This document shows, in pieces, positions 42,205 to 49,498 of a DNA stretch of 49,498 bases (within the stretch, counting starts at the first letter, position 1; each line of letters starts with the position of its first letter). Both the position numbers and the translations under genes were made by a program. The DNA lies in assembly GCF_002783505.1 (NCBI RefSeq), contig NZ_PFGL01000071.1:43051-92548 (forward strand), given 5' to 3'. This DNA is from Shewanella sp. CG12_big_fil_rev_8_21_14_0_65_47_15 (GTDB lineage: Bacteria; Pseudomonadota; Gammaproteobacteria; Enterobacterales; Shewanellaceae). Under the pieces are notes generated by a model. The model was not told the origin of the DNA, made no database searches, and saw only the letters and a list, made by a program, of their open reading frames with translations.

Positions 42205-43064
42205 GCCAGCAACAATTACAACTATTGGAGAAGGCTTTTATTAAGCGTTCTCCCAAGGTTAAGCTCACGGCTAACTGGCGCGCGATTTACCGCGAGTTAG
42301 AAGTGGGCGAGTTAGACGAGTCTGAAAAGCATTTGTGCTTCGCGCCCAAAGACTTTGATCTGTTAAGGCAAGGCGTGTTGGCGCTAATGGGACTCGATCT
42401 CAGGGATCTGGATTTCAATGTCGATCGCATGGCGATGTCCGCCAAAAGTCATAATGAAAAGCTCGCTAAGATCCGTCCCGAAGCCGAGTATGTGTTACTC
42501 AAGTTTCTGGGCTTTCAATCGCCACCTGTTGCAATCTCCGCTTTATCCTCGCTGCGCTTGCCATTGGAGGCTGCACAGGCACTCTGCCATGAACTCAATG
42601 TCGCAGCCATCTTAGTGGTTGAAAACTTAGATGTGTTTGACGTTATCCATCAAGCGCGTTTGCCTGAGGATTTAACGAACCTCATGGTCATTTACCGCGG
42701 CAGCGGTCATCATTCACCGATTGGTGTGCGGCATTTTTTGCAAGCTATGGCAGGCGAGCTGCCGATTATCGCTTTTACCGACTTAGATCCCGCAGGGCTA
42801 CAAATCGCACACACTCTTACAGGCGTGACCCATAGTGTTGTGCCGCAACTTGCGCTAACGGCTGCTGCCGAGTTGTTGGCTATGGGGCAAATTAATTCAA
42901 TTGATGATTTCGATAAGCAAGCGAAACAGACCAAATATCTTCAGCATGCCGATTTAAAGCGTTGGCAAGAATTAGCTTTTTGGTTAACTCAACACAGTAT
43001 TAGCATCAAGCAGCAACACCTGCTAGCTCACGGGCTTGAACTAGTGTTAATGCCATATATTTAG
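42192..43064 (+). CDS. TOPRIM-domain nuclease subunit, JetD/MksG-like
   Basis: A 290-residue protein with the acidic TOPRIM pattern. Glu144 lies in ILVVENLDVF. IYRGSGHHSPIGVRHFLQ follows, then Asp197 and Asp199 in AFTDLDPAGLQIA. The same E...DxD arrangement occurs in JetD/DUF2220 and topoisomerase VI-A/Spo11. JetD of known Wadjet is about 380 residues with an extra N-terminal domain, so this one is short, with only about 130 residues before the TOPRIM core. It overlaps the previous gene by 13 bp. In Wadjet this subunit cuts plasmid DNA after loop extrusion. That activity is inferred here. Confidence 0.72.
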   Translation: MARLGQQQLQLLEKAFIKRSPKVKLTANWRAIYRELEVGELDESEKHLCFAPKDFDLLRQGVLALMGLDLRDLDFNVDRMAMSAKSHNEKLAKIRPEAEYVLLKFLGFQSPPVAISALSSLRLPLEAAQALCHELNVAAILVVENLDVFDVIHQARLPEDLTNLMVIYRGSGHHSPIGVRHFLQAMAGELPIIAFTDLDPAGLQIAHTLTGVTHSVVPQLALTAAAELLAMGQINSIDDFDKQAKQTKYLQHADLKRWQELAFWLTQHSISIKQQHLLAHGLELVLMPYI

Positions 43065-43466
43065 CAATCATGCATGCTATCTCTCTGTGCTATTGCAATT
43101 ATCTAGTTTTAAATTCTGTTATAATTTGAATTTTAGTCATTAAGACTGAGGTTGAGTTTGTAATTGTTTTTAATATGTTTACATTGTGATTTATTGGTTT
43201 TCATTCTGTTTAAATATACGGTTTTAAATAAGTTTGTAGCCTGCTTATTGATTGAGCATAGTTATTTTTTGTTATGTAAAATCAACTAAATATCAAATTT
43301 CCGTGATGCGGTTAGCTTAATTTAAGATGAAAAAGTGAAATTTATTCATTGAATTAACGGCTAGCATGTTTCACTATCCCCTGCCTAAGCCAAAAATGGA
43401 TTGGCAATTGTGCTCATCATGGAAGATGAATAACAAAAAAACTACATTTCTGGGGAAACCACAAGC
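43065..43466. other. A/T-rich intergenic region with an extended -10 promoter
   Basis: No ORF is supported. TGTTATAAT at 43118-43126 is an extended -10 element that could start a transcript toward the symporter gene. The rest is notably A/T-rich compared with the flanking genes. Confidence 0.5.
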
Positions 43467-44711
43467 ATGATGAAATCACTTTCGACGCGGATCTTTATAG
43501 GTCTGTTTGCGGGTCTTATTTTCGGCACAATAGTGCAGTACTTCTTAAACGATATCGGCTTTTTCTCGGGCAATTTAGTCGAGCTTGCCGGCGGCGCTGG
43601 CACTATGTTCGTCAATATGATCATGATGCTAGTCGTGCCATTAGTATTTGTGAGTATTGTTTGTGGCGTCTGTGAGCTGCAAGATCTCAAAAGCTTTGGC
43701 CGTTTAGGCGGTAAGACCTTCGGTTTCTATATCATCAATACTTTTGTCGCGATCGCGACGGCATTATTAGTCGTGCTGTTACTCGACCCTGGTAAAGGTG
43801 TCGATATGAGCAGCACAGACGGCATGGCGATTACTGCGACTGAGCTGCCAAGTTTGATGGCATTAGTTGTCGACATAGTCCCGCGTAACCCTGTCGCGGC
43901 CTTTATGTCGGGCAATATGTTGCAAGTGATCTTTATGGCTTTAATGCTCGGTGGGGTGATCAAGTCACTCGGTGAGCATGTCGCTGGCGCTGTGCAAGGT
44001 TTTCAAACTGCGAATAAAATCATGATGAAACTGATTTCTGTAGTCATGAGCTTAGCGCCCTACGGTGTGTTTGCCTTGATGTTCAAGCTCGGCGCGACCT
44101 TAGATGCCAGCGTGTTTATGAGCGTCGTTGAGTACATGGTGCTGATCCTCGCGCTACTACTAGTGTGGATTTTTGTGGTTTACCCAATGGCGGTGGGCAT
44201 ATTTACCCCGATTTCGGCTAAAACCTTCCGCGAGAAGACCCAAGAGCAAGTGCTATTTTCACTGTCGACCGCAAGCTCGAATGCGACGATTCCTGTGACT
44301 ATGCGTACCTTAACCGAAAAGTTAGGTGTGAATCGCGCGGTAGCAGGTTTTGGTGTGCCGCTTGGCGCGACGATGAACATGGGCGGCGTGGCGATTTATA
44401 TCACTATCGCCATCTTCTTTGTCGCCAACGCCTTCGGTATGCCAATCACCTCTGAGCAATTGCCTTCACTATTATTTAGCATTTTCCTACTCTCTGTCGG
44501 CGCCGGCGGTGTCCCTGGCGGCGGCATGGTGATGATAGGCGTGTTAATCCATCAAATGGGTTTACCAATAGAAGCCTTCGCCATAGTAGCTGCGCTGGAT
44601 CGCATTATCGACATGGTGCTGACCTCCTGTAACGTGGTAGGCGATACCGCGGTATTGACCATAGTAGATCAAACCGAGAAAGTGCATCAGCTTGAGTTAG
44701 CGAAGAGTTAA
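43467..44711 (+). CDS. Dicarboxylate/amino-acid:cation symporter (DAACS/SLC1 family), atypical
   Basis: A 414-residue, 8-helix plus hairpin transporter of the GltPh family. Family motifs appear in altered form. Serine-rich HP1 is STASSNATIP. TM7 reads NMGGV at residues 304-308 where the family has NMDGT. TM8 reads D378-RII-D382-MVL-T386...N389...D393, so the arginine that binds acidic side chains (GltPh Arg397) is Leu385. The Asp394- and Asp405-equivalents (D382, D393) are kept. I infer a neutral or non-dicarboxylate substrate. The ribosome-binding site is a GGGGA-type. Confidence 0.85.
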   Translation: MMKSLSTRIFIGLFAGLIFGTIVQYFLNDIGFFSGNLVELAGGAGTMFVNMIMMLVVPLVFVSIVCGVCELQDLKSFGRLGGKTFGFYIINTFVAIATALLVVLLLDPGKGVDMSSTDGMAITATELPSLMALVVDIVPRNPVAAFMSGNMLQVIFMALMLGGVIKSLGEHVAGAVQGFQTANKIMMKLISVVMSLAPYGVFALMFKLGATLDASVFMSVVEYMVLILALLLVWIFVVYPMAVGIFTPISAKTFREKTQEQVLFSLSTASSNATIPVTMRTLTEKLGVNRAVAGFGVPLGATMNMGGVAIYITIAIFFVANAFGMPITSEQLPSLLFSIFLLSVGAGGVPGGGMVMIGVLIHQMGLPIEAFAIVAALDRIIDMVLTSCNVVGDTAVLTIVDQTEKVHQLELAKS

Positions 44712-44737
44712 CAACACTAAGTCATATGCTATAAAGC

Positions 44738-44766
44738 AAAAAGCCACTGATATCAGTGGCTTTTTT
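44738..44766 (+). terminator. Terminator after the symporter, palindromic repeat copy
   Basis: AAGCCACTGAT / ATCAGTGGCTT perfect palindrome (44741-44762) with A and T flanks forms an intrinsic terminator. The same palindrome recurs near 47597 and partly after parC. Confidence 0.85.
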
Positions 44767-44986
44767 ATTAAGCGAATTGGAAGCTGCATTGGTTCATTTA
44801 TCTGCCTTTGACCATTATGACAGGGGTGAATGCTGTGATTGGAGTGAGCAAGTTAGATCTAAATACTGCCATTGTCCGGATCTAAAGAGTCGATTGCCCC
44901 AAACTGACCCACATACAGATGCAGATATGTTTTATCAAATTAAAAGTTGGCTAAATAAATACAACTTCAACCATACTGATTTATAA
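44756..44986 (+). CDS. Doubtful 76-codon Cys-containing ORF
   Basis: The frame opens with a GTG inside the terminator and has no ribosome-binding site. The protein has Cys pairs (GECCDW, YCHCPD) that could bind metal and a polar C-terminus, but I recognise no family. It may be a decayed or spurious frame. A real start, if any, would be a downstream TTG or GTG. Confidence 0.2.
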   Translation: MAFLLSELEAALVHLSAFDHYDRGECCDWSEQVRSKYCHCPDLKSRLPQTDPHTDADMFYQIKSWLNKYNFNHTDL

Positions 44987-45017
44987 GCTTAAATTATTTG
45001 GAATATTAGGAGGCACC

Positions 45018-46724
45018 ATGACTGGATTTTGGCAGACAGTGGGAGGCCGGTTACTCAGCATTCCGTTACTGGCATTGCTGGGTTTTGTGGTGCTGGGCAT
45101 CATGGAGCTAAATGCACTTAACCAAAGTTTAATTAAGGGGAGGGAAGATCGTGTTGTGGCAATTATTGATAGTGGCCTGAGTATAGTAAAACATTATCAG
45201 ACACTAGAGCAAAGCGGCGCGTTAAGCACTGAGCAGGCACAGCAGCAGGCCATGGCGACCATAAAGGCCGTTCGTTATGATGGTACCGAATATATTTGGA
45301 TTAACGATACCAGTCGGCCTATCCCCAAAATGGTTATGCATCCAACCGTATCCACTTTGGATGGTACGGTGATGGACAAACCAAACTTTCATCATGCGAC
45401 CCTAATGCGTAACCGTGATGGCAGCCAGCAACAGACCCTCAATAACGCCAACCTGTTTGTCAGTTTTGTTGATGTGATAGCCCGTTATGGGAATGGTTTT
45501 GTTGAATATCAATGGCCTAAACCCTTAAAGGGTGGGGGTGTCACGGAGGAGCGCTATACCAAGTTGTCCTATGTGGCAAAAGATGACAAATGGGGCTGGG
45601 TGCTAGGTTCTGGTATTTATATCGATGATGTTAAGGCGGCTTTCTGGGTGGTAGCGATGCAAGTTGGATTGGTTGTCGTGATCATTATGGCTTTGACAGT
45701 CGGTGTGTCCTTGTATATCCGTAGGTGGTTATTGCAGGCGTTAGGGGGCGAATTGGCGACAACAAAAGCACTAGTGCAGCAGGTTGCGGCGGGTGACTTC
45801 TCGGTTAACTTTGCCTTGAAATCGGGGGATAGCGACAGCTTGTTAGCGGCATTAAGCGGCCTCATCAGTCAGTTGCGCAATATTATTGGCCAGCAATCGG
45901 CAATGGCTGAGCAACTGGTCGAGCAATCTGAGGCACTTGATAATACCAGCCAACAGACACAGCATATTTTACAAAATGTGATGGATCAAACCGCTCAAGT
46001 GGCTACCGCGGTAAATGAAATGACCTCGACTTGCGAGGATATGGCCCGCAACGCGACTATGGCCGCTAAAGCGACTAGGGATGCCGACACTGAGGCCCAG
46101 AATGGCGTGACGTCCGTCGGCCAAACGATTACCGCAATTGATGCGCTTAAAGTGAAACTGGAGCAAGTCTCTGCTGTGATAGGGCAGTTGTCCAAACGTG
46201 GTGATGAAATAGGTGCGGTCACGGATGTGATAGGTGCTATTGCTGAACAGACCAATCTGTTGGCATTAAATGCTGCGATAGAAGCGGCGCGGGCCGGGGA
46301 AATGGGGCGTGGATTTGCCGTTGTGGCCGATGAAGTGCGCACCCTCGCCAGCCGCTCTCAGGCGTCGACTCAGGATATCAATAGGCGTATTCAAGGTATT
46401 CAGCAAGACTCTGTTAACGCGGTGCAATCTATGGAGCAAAGTCGAACCGAAACGGAGCAAACTATTGTCTGTTCACAGCGGGCCAGTGAGGCGCTAACCC
46501 GGATTAACAGTGCCGTGTCGAGTATTACCGATGTTAACGACCAACTGGCCAGTGCCACTGAACAGTTAGCCGTTGTGTCGGGTACTATTAATCAGAATAT
46601 GGAGAATATTGCGCAGGCGGTAGAAAACACTAACGCCAAATCTTCAGAATTGTCGACTGCCAGCCATCAACTACGGGAAATGGCTAATGAGATGAAAAAG
46701 TCACTGAGTGGCTTTAGGTTATAA
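45018..46724 (+). CDS. Methyl-accepting chemotaxis protein with single Cache sensor
   Basis: A 568-residue transmembrane receptor. TM1 is about 11-31. A periplasmic sCache_2-type sensor (about 40-200) carries EYIWINDTSRPIPKMVMHP and WGWVLGSGIYIDDV, then comes TM2 (about 211-235) and a HAMP-like segment. The signalling domain contains the hairpin tip EQTNLLALNAAIEAARAGE and GRGFAVVADEVRTLA. There is no C-terminal CheR/CheB tethering pentapeptide. The ribosome-binding site AGGAGG is strong. sCache_2 domains often bind small organic acids. The ligand is unknown. Confidence 0.93.
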   Translation: MTGFWQTVGGRLLSIPLLALLGFVVLGIMELNALNQSLIKGREDRVVAIIDSGLSIVKHYQTLEQSGALSTEQAQQQAMATIKAVRYDGTEYIWINDTSRPIPKMVMHPTVSTLDGTVMDKPNFHHATLMRNRDGSQQQTLNNANLFVSFVDVIARYGNGFVEYQWPKPLKGGGVTEERYTKLSYVAKDDKWGWVLGSGIYIDDVKAAFWVVAMQVGLVVVIIMALTVGVSLYIRRWLLQALGGELATTKALVQQVAAGDFSVNFALKSGDSDSLLAALSGLISQLRNIIGQQSAMAEQLVEQSEALDNTSQQTQHILQNVMDQTAQVATAVNEMTSTCEDMARNATMAAKATRDADTEAQNGVTSVGQTITAIDALKVKLEQVSAVIGQLSKRGDEIGAVTDVIGAIAEQTNLLALNAAIEAARAGEMGRGFAVVADEVRTLASRSQASTQDINRRIQGIQQDSVNAVQSMEQSRTETEQTIVCSQRASEALTRINSAVSSITDVNDQLASATEQLAVVSGTINQNMENIAQAVENTNAKSSELSTASHQLREMANEMKKSLSGFRL

Positions 46725-46780
46725 GTCAGATAAAAATAAATACTGATGAGGTAGCGGCTAAGAGTATGCAAGGTTCAATC

Positions 46781-46838
46781 TATGCTGATATTGAGAGGAT
46801 GGCGGGAATGCTCCCGCCTTCTACTCAATATCAGCATA
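46781..46838. terminator. Long two-tier hairpin between the chemoreceptor gene and a minus-strand gene
   Basis: Outer 15-bp arms TATGCTGATATTGAG (46781-46795) and CTCAATATCAGCATA (46824-46838) enclose an inner stem GGCGGGA (46801-46807) / TCCCGCC (46812-46818). It sits in a convergent gap, so it probably acts as a shared terminator, though it has no T-tract. The stem is unusually long. Confidence 0.6.
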
Positions 46839-46845
46839 AGGCTAA

Positions 46846-47313
46846 TTACTGAACACAATCTTGTTTTAATTTCACCACAGCATCGGTAAAACCTGCCGCG
46901 ACTAAGTTTGAACTGGTGTATTTACTCGAACGAAACGAGATGACTTCGAGATGTAACTCGGTCGATTGGAGCTGGCTTAAACTTTCCCACAGATCTGGGG
47001 CCGTTTTATCGCCACTGGTAAAATTCATTAGTGTGGCAGTGCCCCGTAACTTAAGCCTATTTTGTTTGTCGCTACTAATAATCAACACACTGGGGTCGCC
47101 ACTCAATGCAAAGGACTCTGTCATAGTCACGTTTAAAATTGGCTGAGTATGACCCACGGTGCAGGCTAACGTTAATTTCAGATTTTTGTCGATAAAATCG
47201 ATACTATGACTCTTTGGAGAGGGCGTTGTATCTAATGCTGTGGCCAAATCTTCCTTGGCATGGGCATAGCTTAAATGGCCGCCAAGCATGAGGACCAGTA
47301 ACTTTGTTTTCAC
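46846..47313 (-). CDS. Small exported protein of unknown function
   Basis: A 155-residue protein with a signal peptide (about 1-19, ending SYAHA). The mature region is soluble and beta-rich by appearance (LKLTLACTVGH, FALSGDPSVLIISSDK, TELHLEVISFRSSKY), with two cysteines (CTVGH and the C-terminal KQDCVQ) that could form a disulfide. I do not recognise the family. It is a single-gene unit. Confidence 0.65.
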   Translation of the reverse strand: MKTKLLVLMLGGHLSYAHAKEDLATALDTTPSPKSHSIDFIDKNLKLTLACTVGHTQPILNVTMTESFALSGDPSVLIISSDKQNRLKLRGTATLMNFTSGDKTAPDLWESLSQLQSTELHLEVISFRSSKYTSSNLVAAGFTDAVVKLKQDCVQ

Positions 47314-47711
47314 TTTACAACCTTGTGATTTCAGCGAGTTAATACAAATTGTTGCCTTGATGACTATGCTGCCAAAATGTTGGTAGTTATAAACATTTTT
47401 GACGACTTTGAATAACCCTTTTAGATGGCGTAATCCCCCATAGGATAGGAAAATAGCCGCGTTTTGCAGCTTGACCTATGTATGTCGAGATTGCTCAATA
47501 TTATCGCAAGTAACAATTTCAATTTAAACATAATGTTACAGTGCTTAGATGCATTTAATACCAAAGTGCGAGGGAGTAACGTGGGTTGTAAAAGAAAAAG
47601 CCACTGATATCAGTGGCTTGGATTTAGATATTTATGGCCTAGTACTCTAGCTACTCTGCCTAGAGATAATGTTCAAACAGGGTATGTACTTTGGCATGTT
47701 TATAAAGGTGC
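47314..47711. other. Intergenic region with a copy of the 22-bp palindrome
   Basis: Roughly 400 bp without coding potential. It holds the promoter for the small exported protein and, at 47597-47618, the same 22-bp palindrome seen after the symporter. Confidence 0.5.
47597..47618. repeat. Second copy of the GCCACTGA palindromic element
   Basis: Arms AAGCCACTGAT and ATCAGTGGCTT, identical to 44741-44762. This copy has an A-rich 5' flank but no T-tract on the 3' side, so it is not clearly a plus-strand terminator. On the minus strand the A-rich flank gives a short T-run, so it could end the 47712-48200 gene. Confidence 0.7.
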
Positions 47712-48200
47712 TTATTTGCGGGTAATTCTGTCCAGATATCCCATGGCAAAGGCTGACAATACAAAGGTGATGTGGATTAATAAGTACCACATGATTTTGT
47801 CATTGGCGATATTGTCCACATTCATAAATATTTTCAGCAGGTGGATGGACGAAATCGCCACGATAGAAGCGGCCACTTTGTTTTTCAGTGAACCCGAATC
47901 CAACTTGCCGAGCCAGCTGAGTTTTTCGCTGTCTTCGCCCACATCTAACTGTGAGACAAAATTCTCATAGCCGGAAAACATCACCATCACGATAAGACCG
48001 CCGACCAAAGTGATATCGATAAGTGATAACGTGACTAGGACTAAGTCCACTTCGCGCATCTCAAAAATGATCGGCAGAATATGGAAGATCTCTTGGAAGA
48101 ATTTAATGCCTAAACCGATTAGGACTAGGCTTAGCCCCAAGTAAATGGGCGCCATAATCCAGCGCGATGCATACATTAGCCTTTCAAATATTTGTTCCAT
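47712..48200 (-). CDS. YqhA/UPF0114-family inner-membrane protein
   Basis: A 162-residue protein with predicted membrane segments near 13-33, 53-77, 109-125 and 136-155. The YqhA-family signature is visible (ERLMYASRWIMAPIYLGLSLVLIGLGIKFFQE, DLVLVTLSLIDITLVGGLIVMVMFSGYENFVS). The length matches the family. The function is unknown. Confidence 0.88.
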   Translation of the reverse strand: MEQIFERLMYASRWIMAPIYLGLSLVLIGLGIKFFQEIFHILPIIFEMREVDLVLVTLSLIDITLVGGLIVMVMFSGYENFVSQLDVGEDSEKLSWLGKLDSGSLKNKVAASIVAISSIHLLKIFMNVDNIANDKIMWYLLIHITFVLSAFAMGYLDRITRK

Positions 48201-48596
48201 AATCCATTAAACCCTTTATCTAAAATGCGGTAAAAAATCGAGTCACTAATGACTAAAACAGTAACATAATGCACTTTATGCGCGCTATTACCCAATCACA
48301 AGGGCGTGAGTTATATGCTGCTATTGTGTTTTTTTGTAACCTCTGTGGTTATTTAAACCCTATCTTAGGTGTTAGTAGCGCCACATCGTTTAATTTGCAC
48401 TGCCTTTGATATGTCTGATCGTCGCTTTTTTCAACCTAATACCAAGCAAATTCAGCCATTGATAATCATTTTTCTCGGTATTTTAGGGCTTTGATGAAGG
48501 AAGTGACATTTGTCATCCTAGATTGCTGACAACTCACACTGCCGTGATGGACATTTTACGCTGATACTTAAGTCATCTAAACAAGGAGGCTTAATC
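48201..48596. other. Divergent intergenic region with a short inverted repeat
   Basis: About 400 bp between yqhA-like and the next gene, holding both promoters. A TGACA-TT-TGTCA inverted repeat (48504-48515) lies about 80 bp before the downstream start and could be an operator. No ORF is supported. Confidence 0.45.
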
Positions 48597-49166
48597 ATGC
48601 AACATAAATCACTGGATCAACAACTTATCGAATACCGCCAACAACGTGCTTTAGCTATGCCTTTATCAGGCATGATTGTATGGACGCTATTGTTTATCTT
48701 GAGTTTTATTCTGCCAGCATCGCAAATGGTGATGGCAACATTTATCGGCACTGGTTCTATTATCTACCTTGCTATGGGTATTTCGCGGCTGACGGGCGAG
48801 AATATCTCGTTTAAGAAAAGCGCTGAGCGTAATTGGTTTGAGACTGTGTTTCTGGCAGGGGTGGGGATGAGTTTTTTAACCTTTAGCATCAGTATTCCCT
48901 TTTTTATGGAAAGCTATTTAGCACTTCCCTTCGCCCTTGCGGTGCAAACAGGTTTAATGTGGTTAGTCCACGGTGTTTTAGCGGCGCAAAAGGTGGCCAT
49001 AGTACATGCGATTGTGCGCACTGTGGCTTGCGCGGCTGCTTTTATGTTGTGGCCTGAGTTGAGTTTTCAGCTTCAACCTTTGATTGTGGTGGTATGTTAT
49101 GGGTTCTCTATTCCAGTGATGGAACGTCGTTGGAAGATTCAGCAAAATCTGTGTGTTGCAAGTTAG
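48597..49166 (+). CDS. Multi-pass inner-membrane protein of unknown function
   Basis: A 189-residue protein with about six hydrophobic segments (from LSGMIVWTLLFILSFILP through LIVVVCYGFSIPV), a polar N-terminus and a basic C-terminal ERRWKIQQN. It faintly resembles the DUF7010 type of small membrane protein, but I would not rely on that. The ribosome-binding site AAGGAGG is strong. Its target or substrate is unknown. Confidence 0.6.
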   Translation: MQHKSLDQQLIEYRQQRALAMPLSGMIVWTLLFILSFILPASQMVMATFIGTGSIIYLAMGISRLTGENISFKKSAERNWFETVFLAGVGMSFLTFSISIPFFMESYLALPFALAVQTGLMWLVHGVLAAQKVAIVHAIVRTVACAAAFMLWPELSFQLQPLIVVVCYGFSIPVMERRWKIQQNLCVAS

Positions 49167-49498
49167 TTGGGCGTTTCAGTTTCCACTGGCGTGTAGAAGA
49201 GCAATACGGCCTAGCGGCCGAGGTAGGTCAAAGTCGTGGGGCTTTATCTCACACTTGTTTATGTAGATGTATAGTTATTGCGGCCTTCGGCCGGGGTGAA
49301 TCAAAGTCGTGGGTCTTCCACCCACACCCGACCAAGGAGGACTGCTCGTCCTATCCTCCTTGGATGCTCCAAGACGCCCCTAACGGAGTTGAAAACCCCT
49401 TGTGCTCATTGCCAAATTTGCTATCGCTTCCGAAGGATGCGTCCCTGCACCTGCGAAAGCTAGCTCGCCATCCATGGCGAGACTCACGCAATTTGTCT
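49167..49498. other. Right-edge non-coding segment with repeats and hairpins
   Basis: No coding signal. It contains a direct repeat and a series of hairpins, including GTGGGT/ACCCAC (49308-49324) and CCAAGGAGGA / TCCTCCTTGG (49332-49363). It runs beyond the window. It may be part of a dispersed repeat family or the edge of an element. The 61-codon frame at 49278-49463 lacks a ribosome-binding site and lies over the repeats. Confidence 0.5.
49207..49313. repeat. Imperfect direct repeat, two copies of about 33 bp
   Basis: Copy 1 (49207-49240) and copy 2 (49281-49313) share CGGCC...CGGCCG, then a GGT core, then TCAAAGTCGTGGG. Each copy starts with a small hairpin (CGGCC/GGCCG). Confidence 0.7.

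Noticed and set aside
1..49498. CRISPR array, tRNA or rRNA gene
   Set aside because: No regularly spaced repeats and no cloverleaf or rRNA-like sequence was seen. A covariance-model scan would settle this.

Overview
The window is a gammaproteobacterial chromosome segment that is almost certainly from Shewanella. The reasons are the motX-rnr-rlmB order, a periplasmic S46 peptidase, a PQQ-type dehydrogenase set between parE and parC, and protein sequences close to Shewanella/Vibrio versions of TolC, MotX and DnaB. I assign the genus by recognition, not by a database search. No rRNA, tRNA, CRISPR array, transposase or prophage gene was seen.

Layout. 1-4.3 kb: the periplasmic proteases degS and degQ (minus strand), then zapE. 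4.4-11 kb: rplM-rpsI (L13/S9), a yjeT-like membrane protein, purA, the flagellar motor gene motX, RNase R (rnr) and the 23S rRNA methyltransferase rlmB. 11-13.5 kb: an MFS transporter and a DUF481 outer-membrane protein (minus strand). 13.7-15.1 kb: the rpsF-priB-rpsR-rplI operon. 15.4-20.3 kb: an S46 peptidase (minus), dnaB and alr. 20.5-23.5 kb: a CheX-like protein, dusA with a structured leader, and a small operon that looks like a psp regulon member behind a sigma54-like promoter. 23.6-26.6 kb: a crotonase-fold enzyme (minus), then a PCuAC copper chaperone, a DUF2333 protein and an outer-membrane beta-barrel. 26.6-30.7 kb: tolC divergent from nudF-yqiB-cpdA-yqiA, the same arrangement as in E. 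coli. 30.8-36.2 kb: parE, a PQQ-type sugar dehydrogenase and parC (topoisomerase IV).

36.6-43.1 kb is the standout region. Four tightly packed co-directional genes encode a 1229-residue SMC/Rad50-type ATPase with N-terminal Walker A and C-terminal Walker B, a 220-residue protein, a 406-residue protein, and a 290-residue protein with a TOPRIM-type E...DxD motif. This is the composition of a Wadjet/MksBEFG (JetABCD) condensin-nuclease system, but the gene order is JetC-B-A-D. The sequences also look diverged, and the nuclease subunit is short. It is the best candidate for an under-described anti-plasmid or chromosome-maintenance system in the window.

43.4-49.5 kb: a DAACS-family symporter with altered substrate and sodium motifs, a Cache-domain chemoreceptor, a small periplasmic protein, a YqhA-type membrane protein, an unknown multi-pass membrane protein, and a noncoding repeat-rich stretch that runs off the right edge.

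Most of the window is housekeeping DNA: translation, purine synthesis, replication, topoisomerase IV and envelope functions. The accessory-looking parts are the SMC-like operon, the psp-like cassette after dusA, and the distal end.
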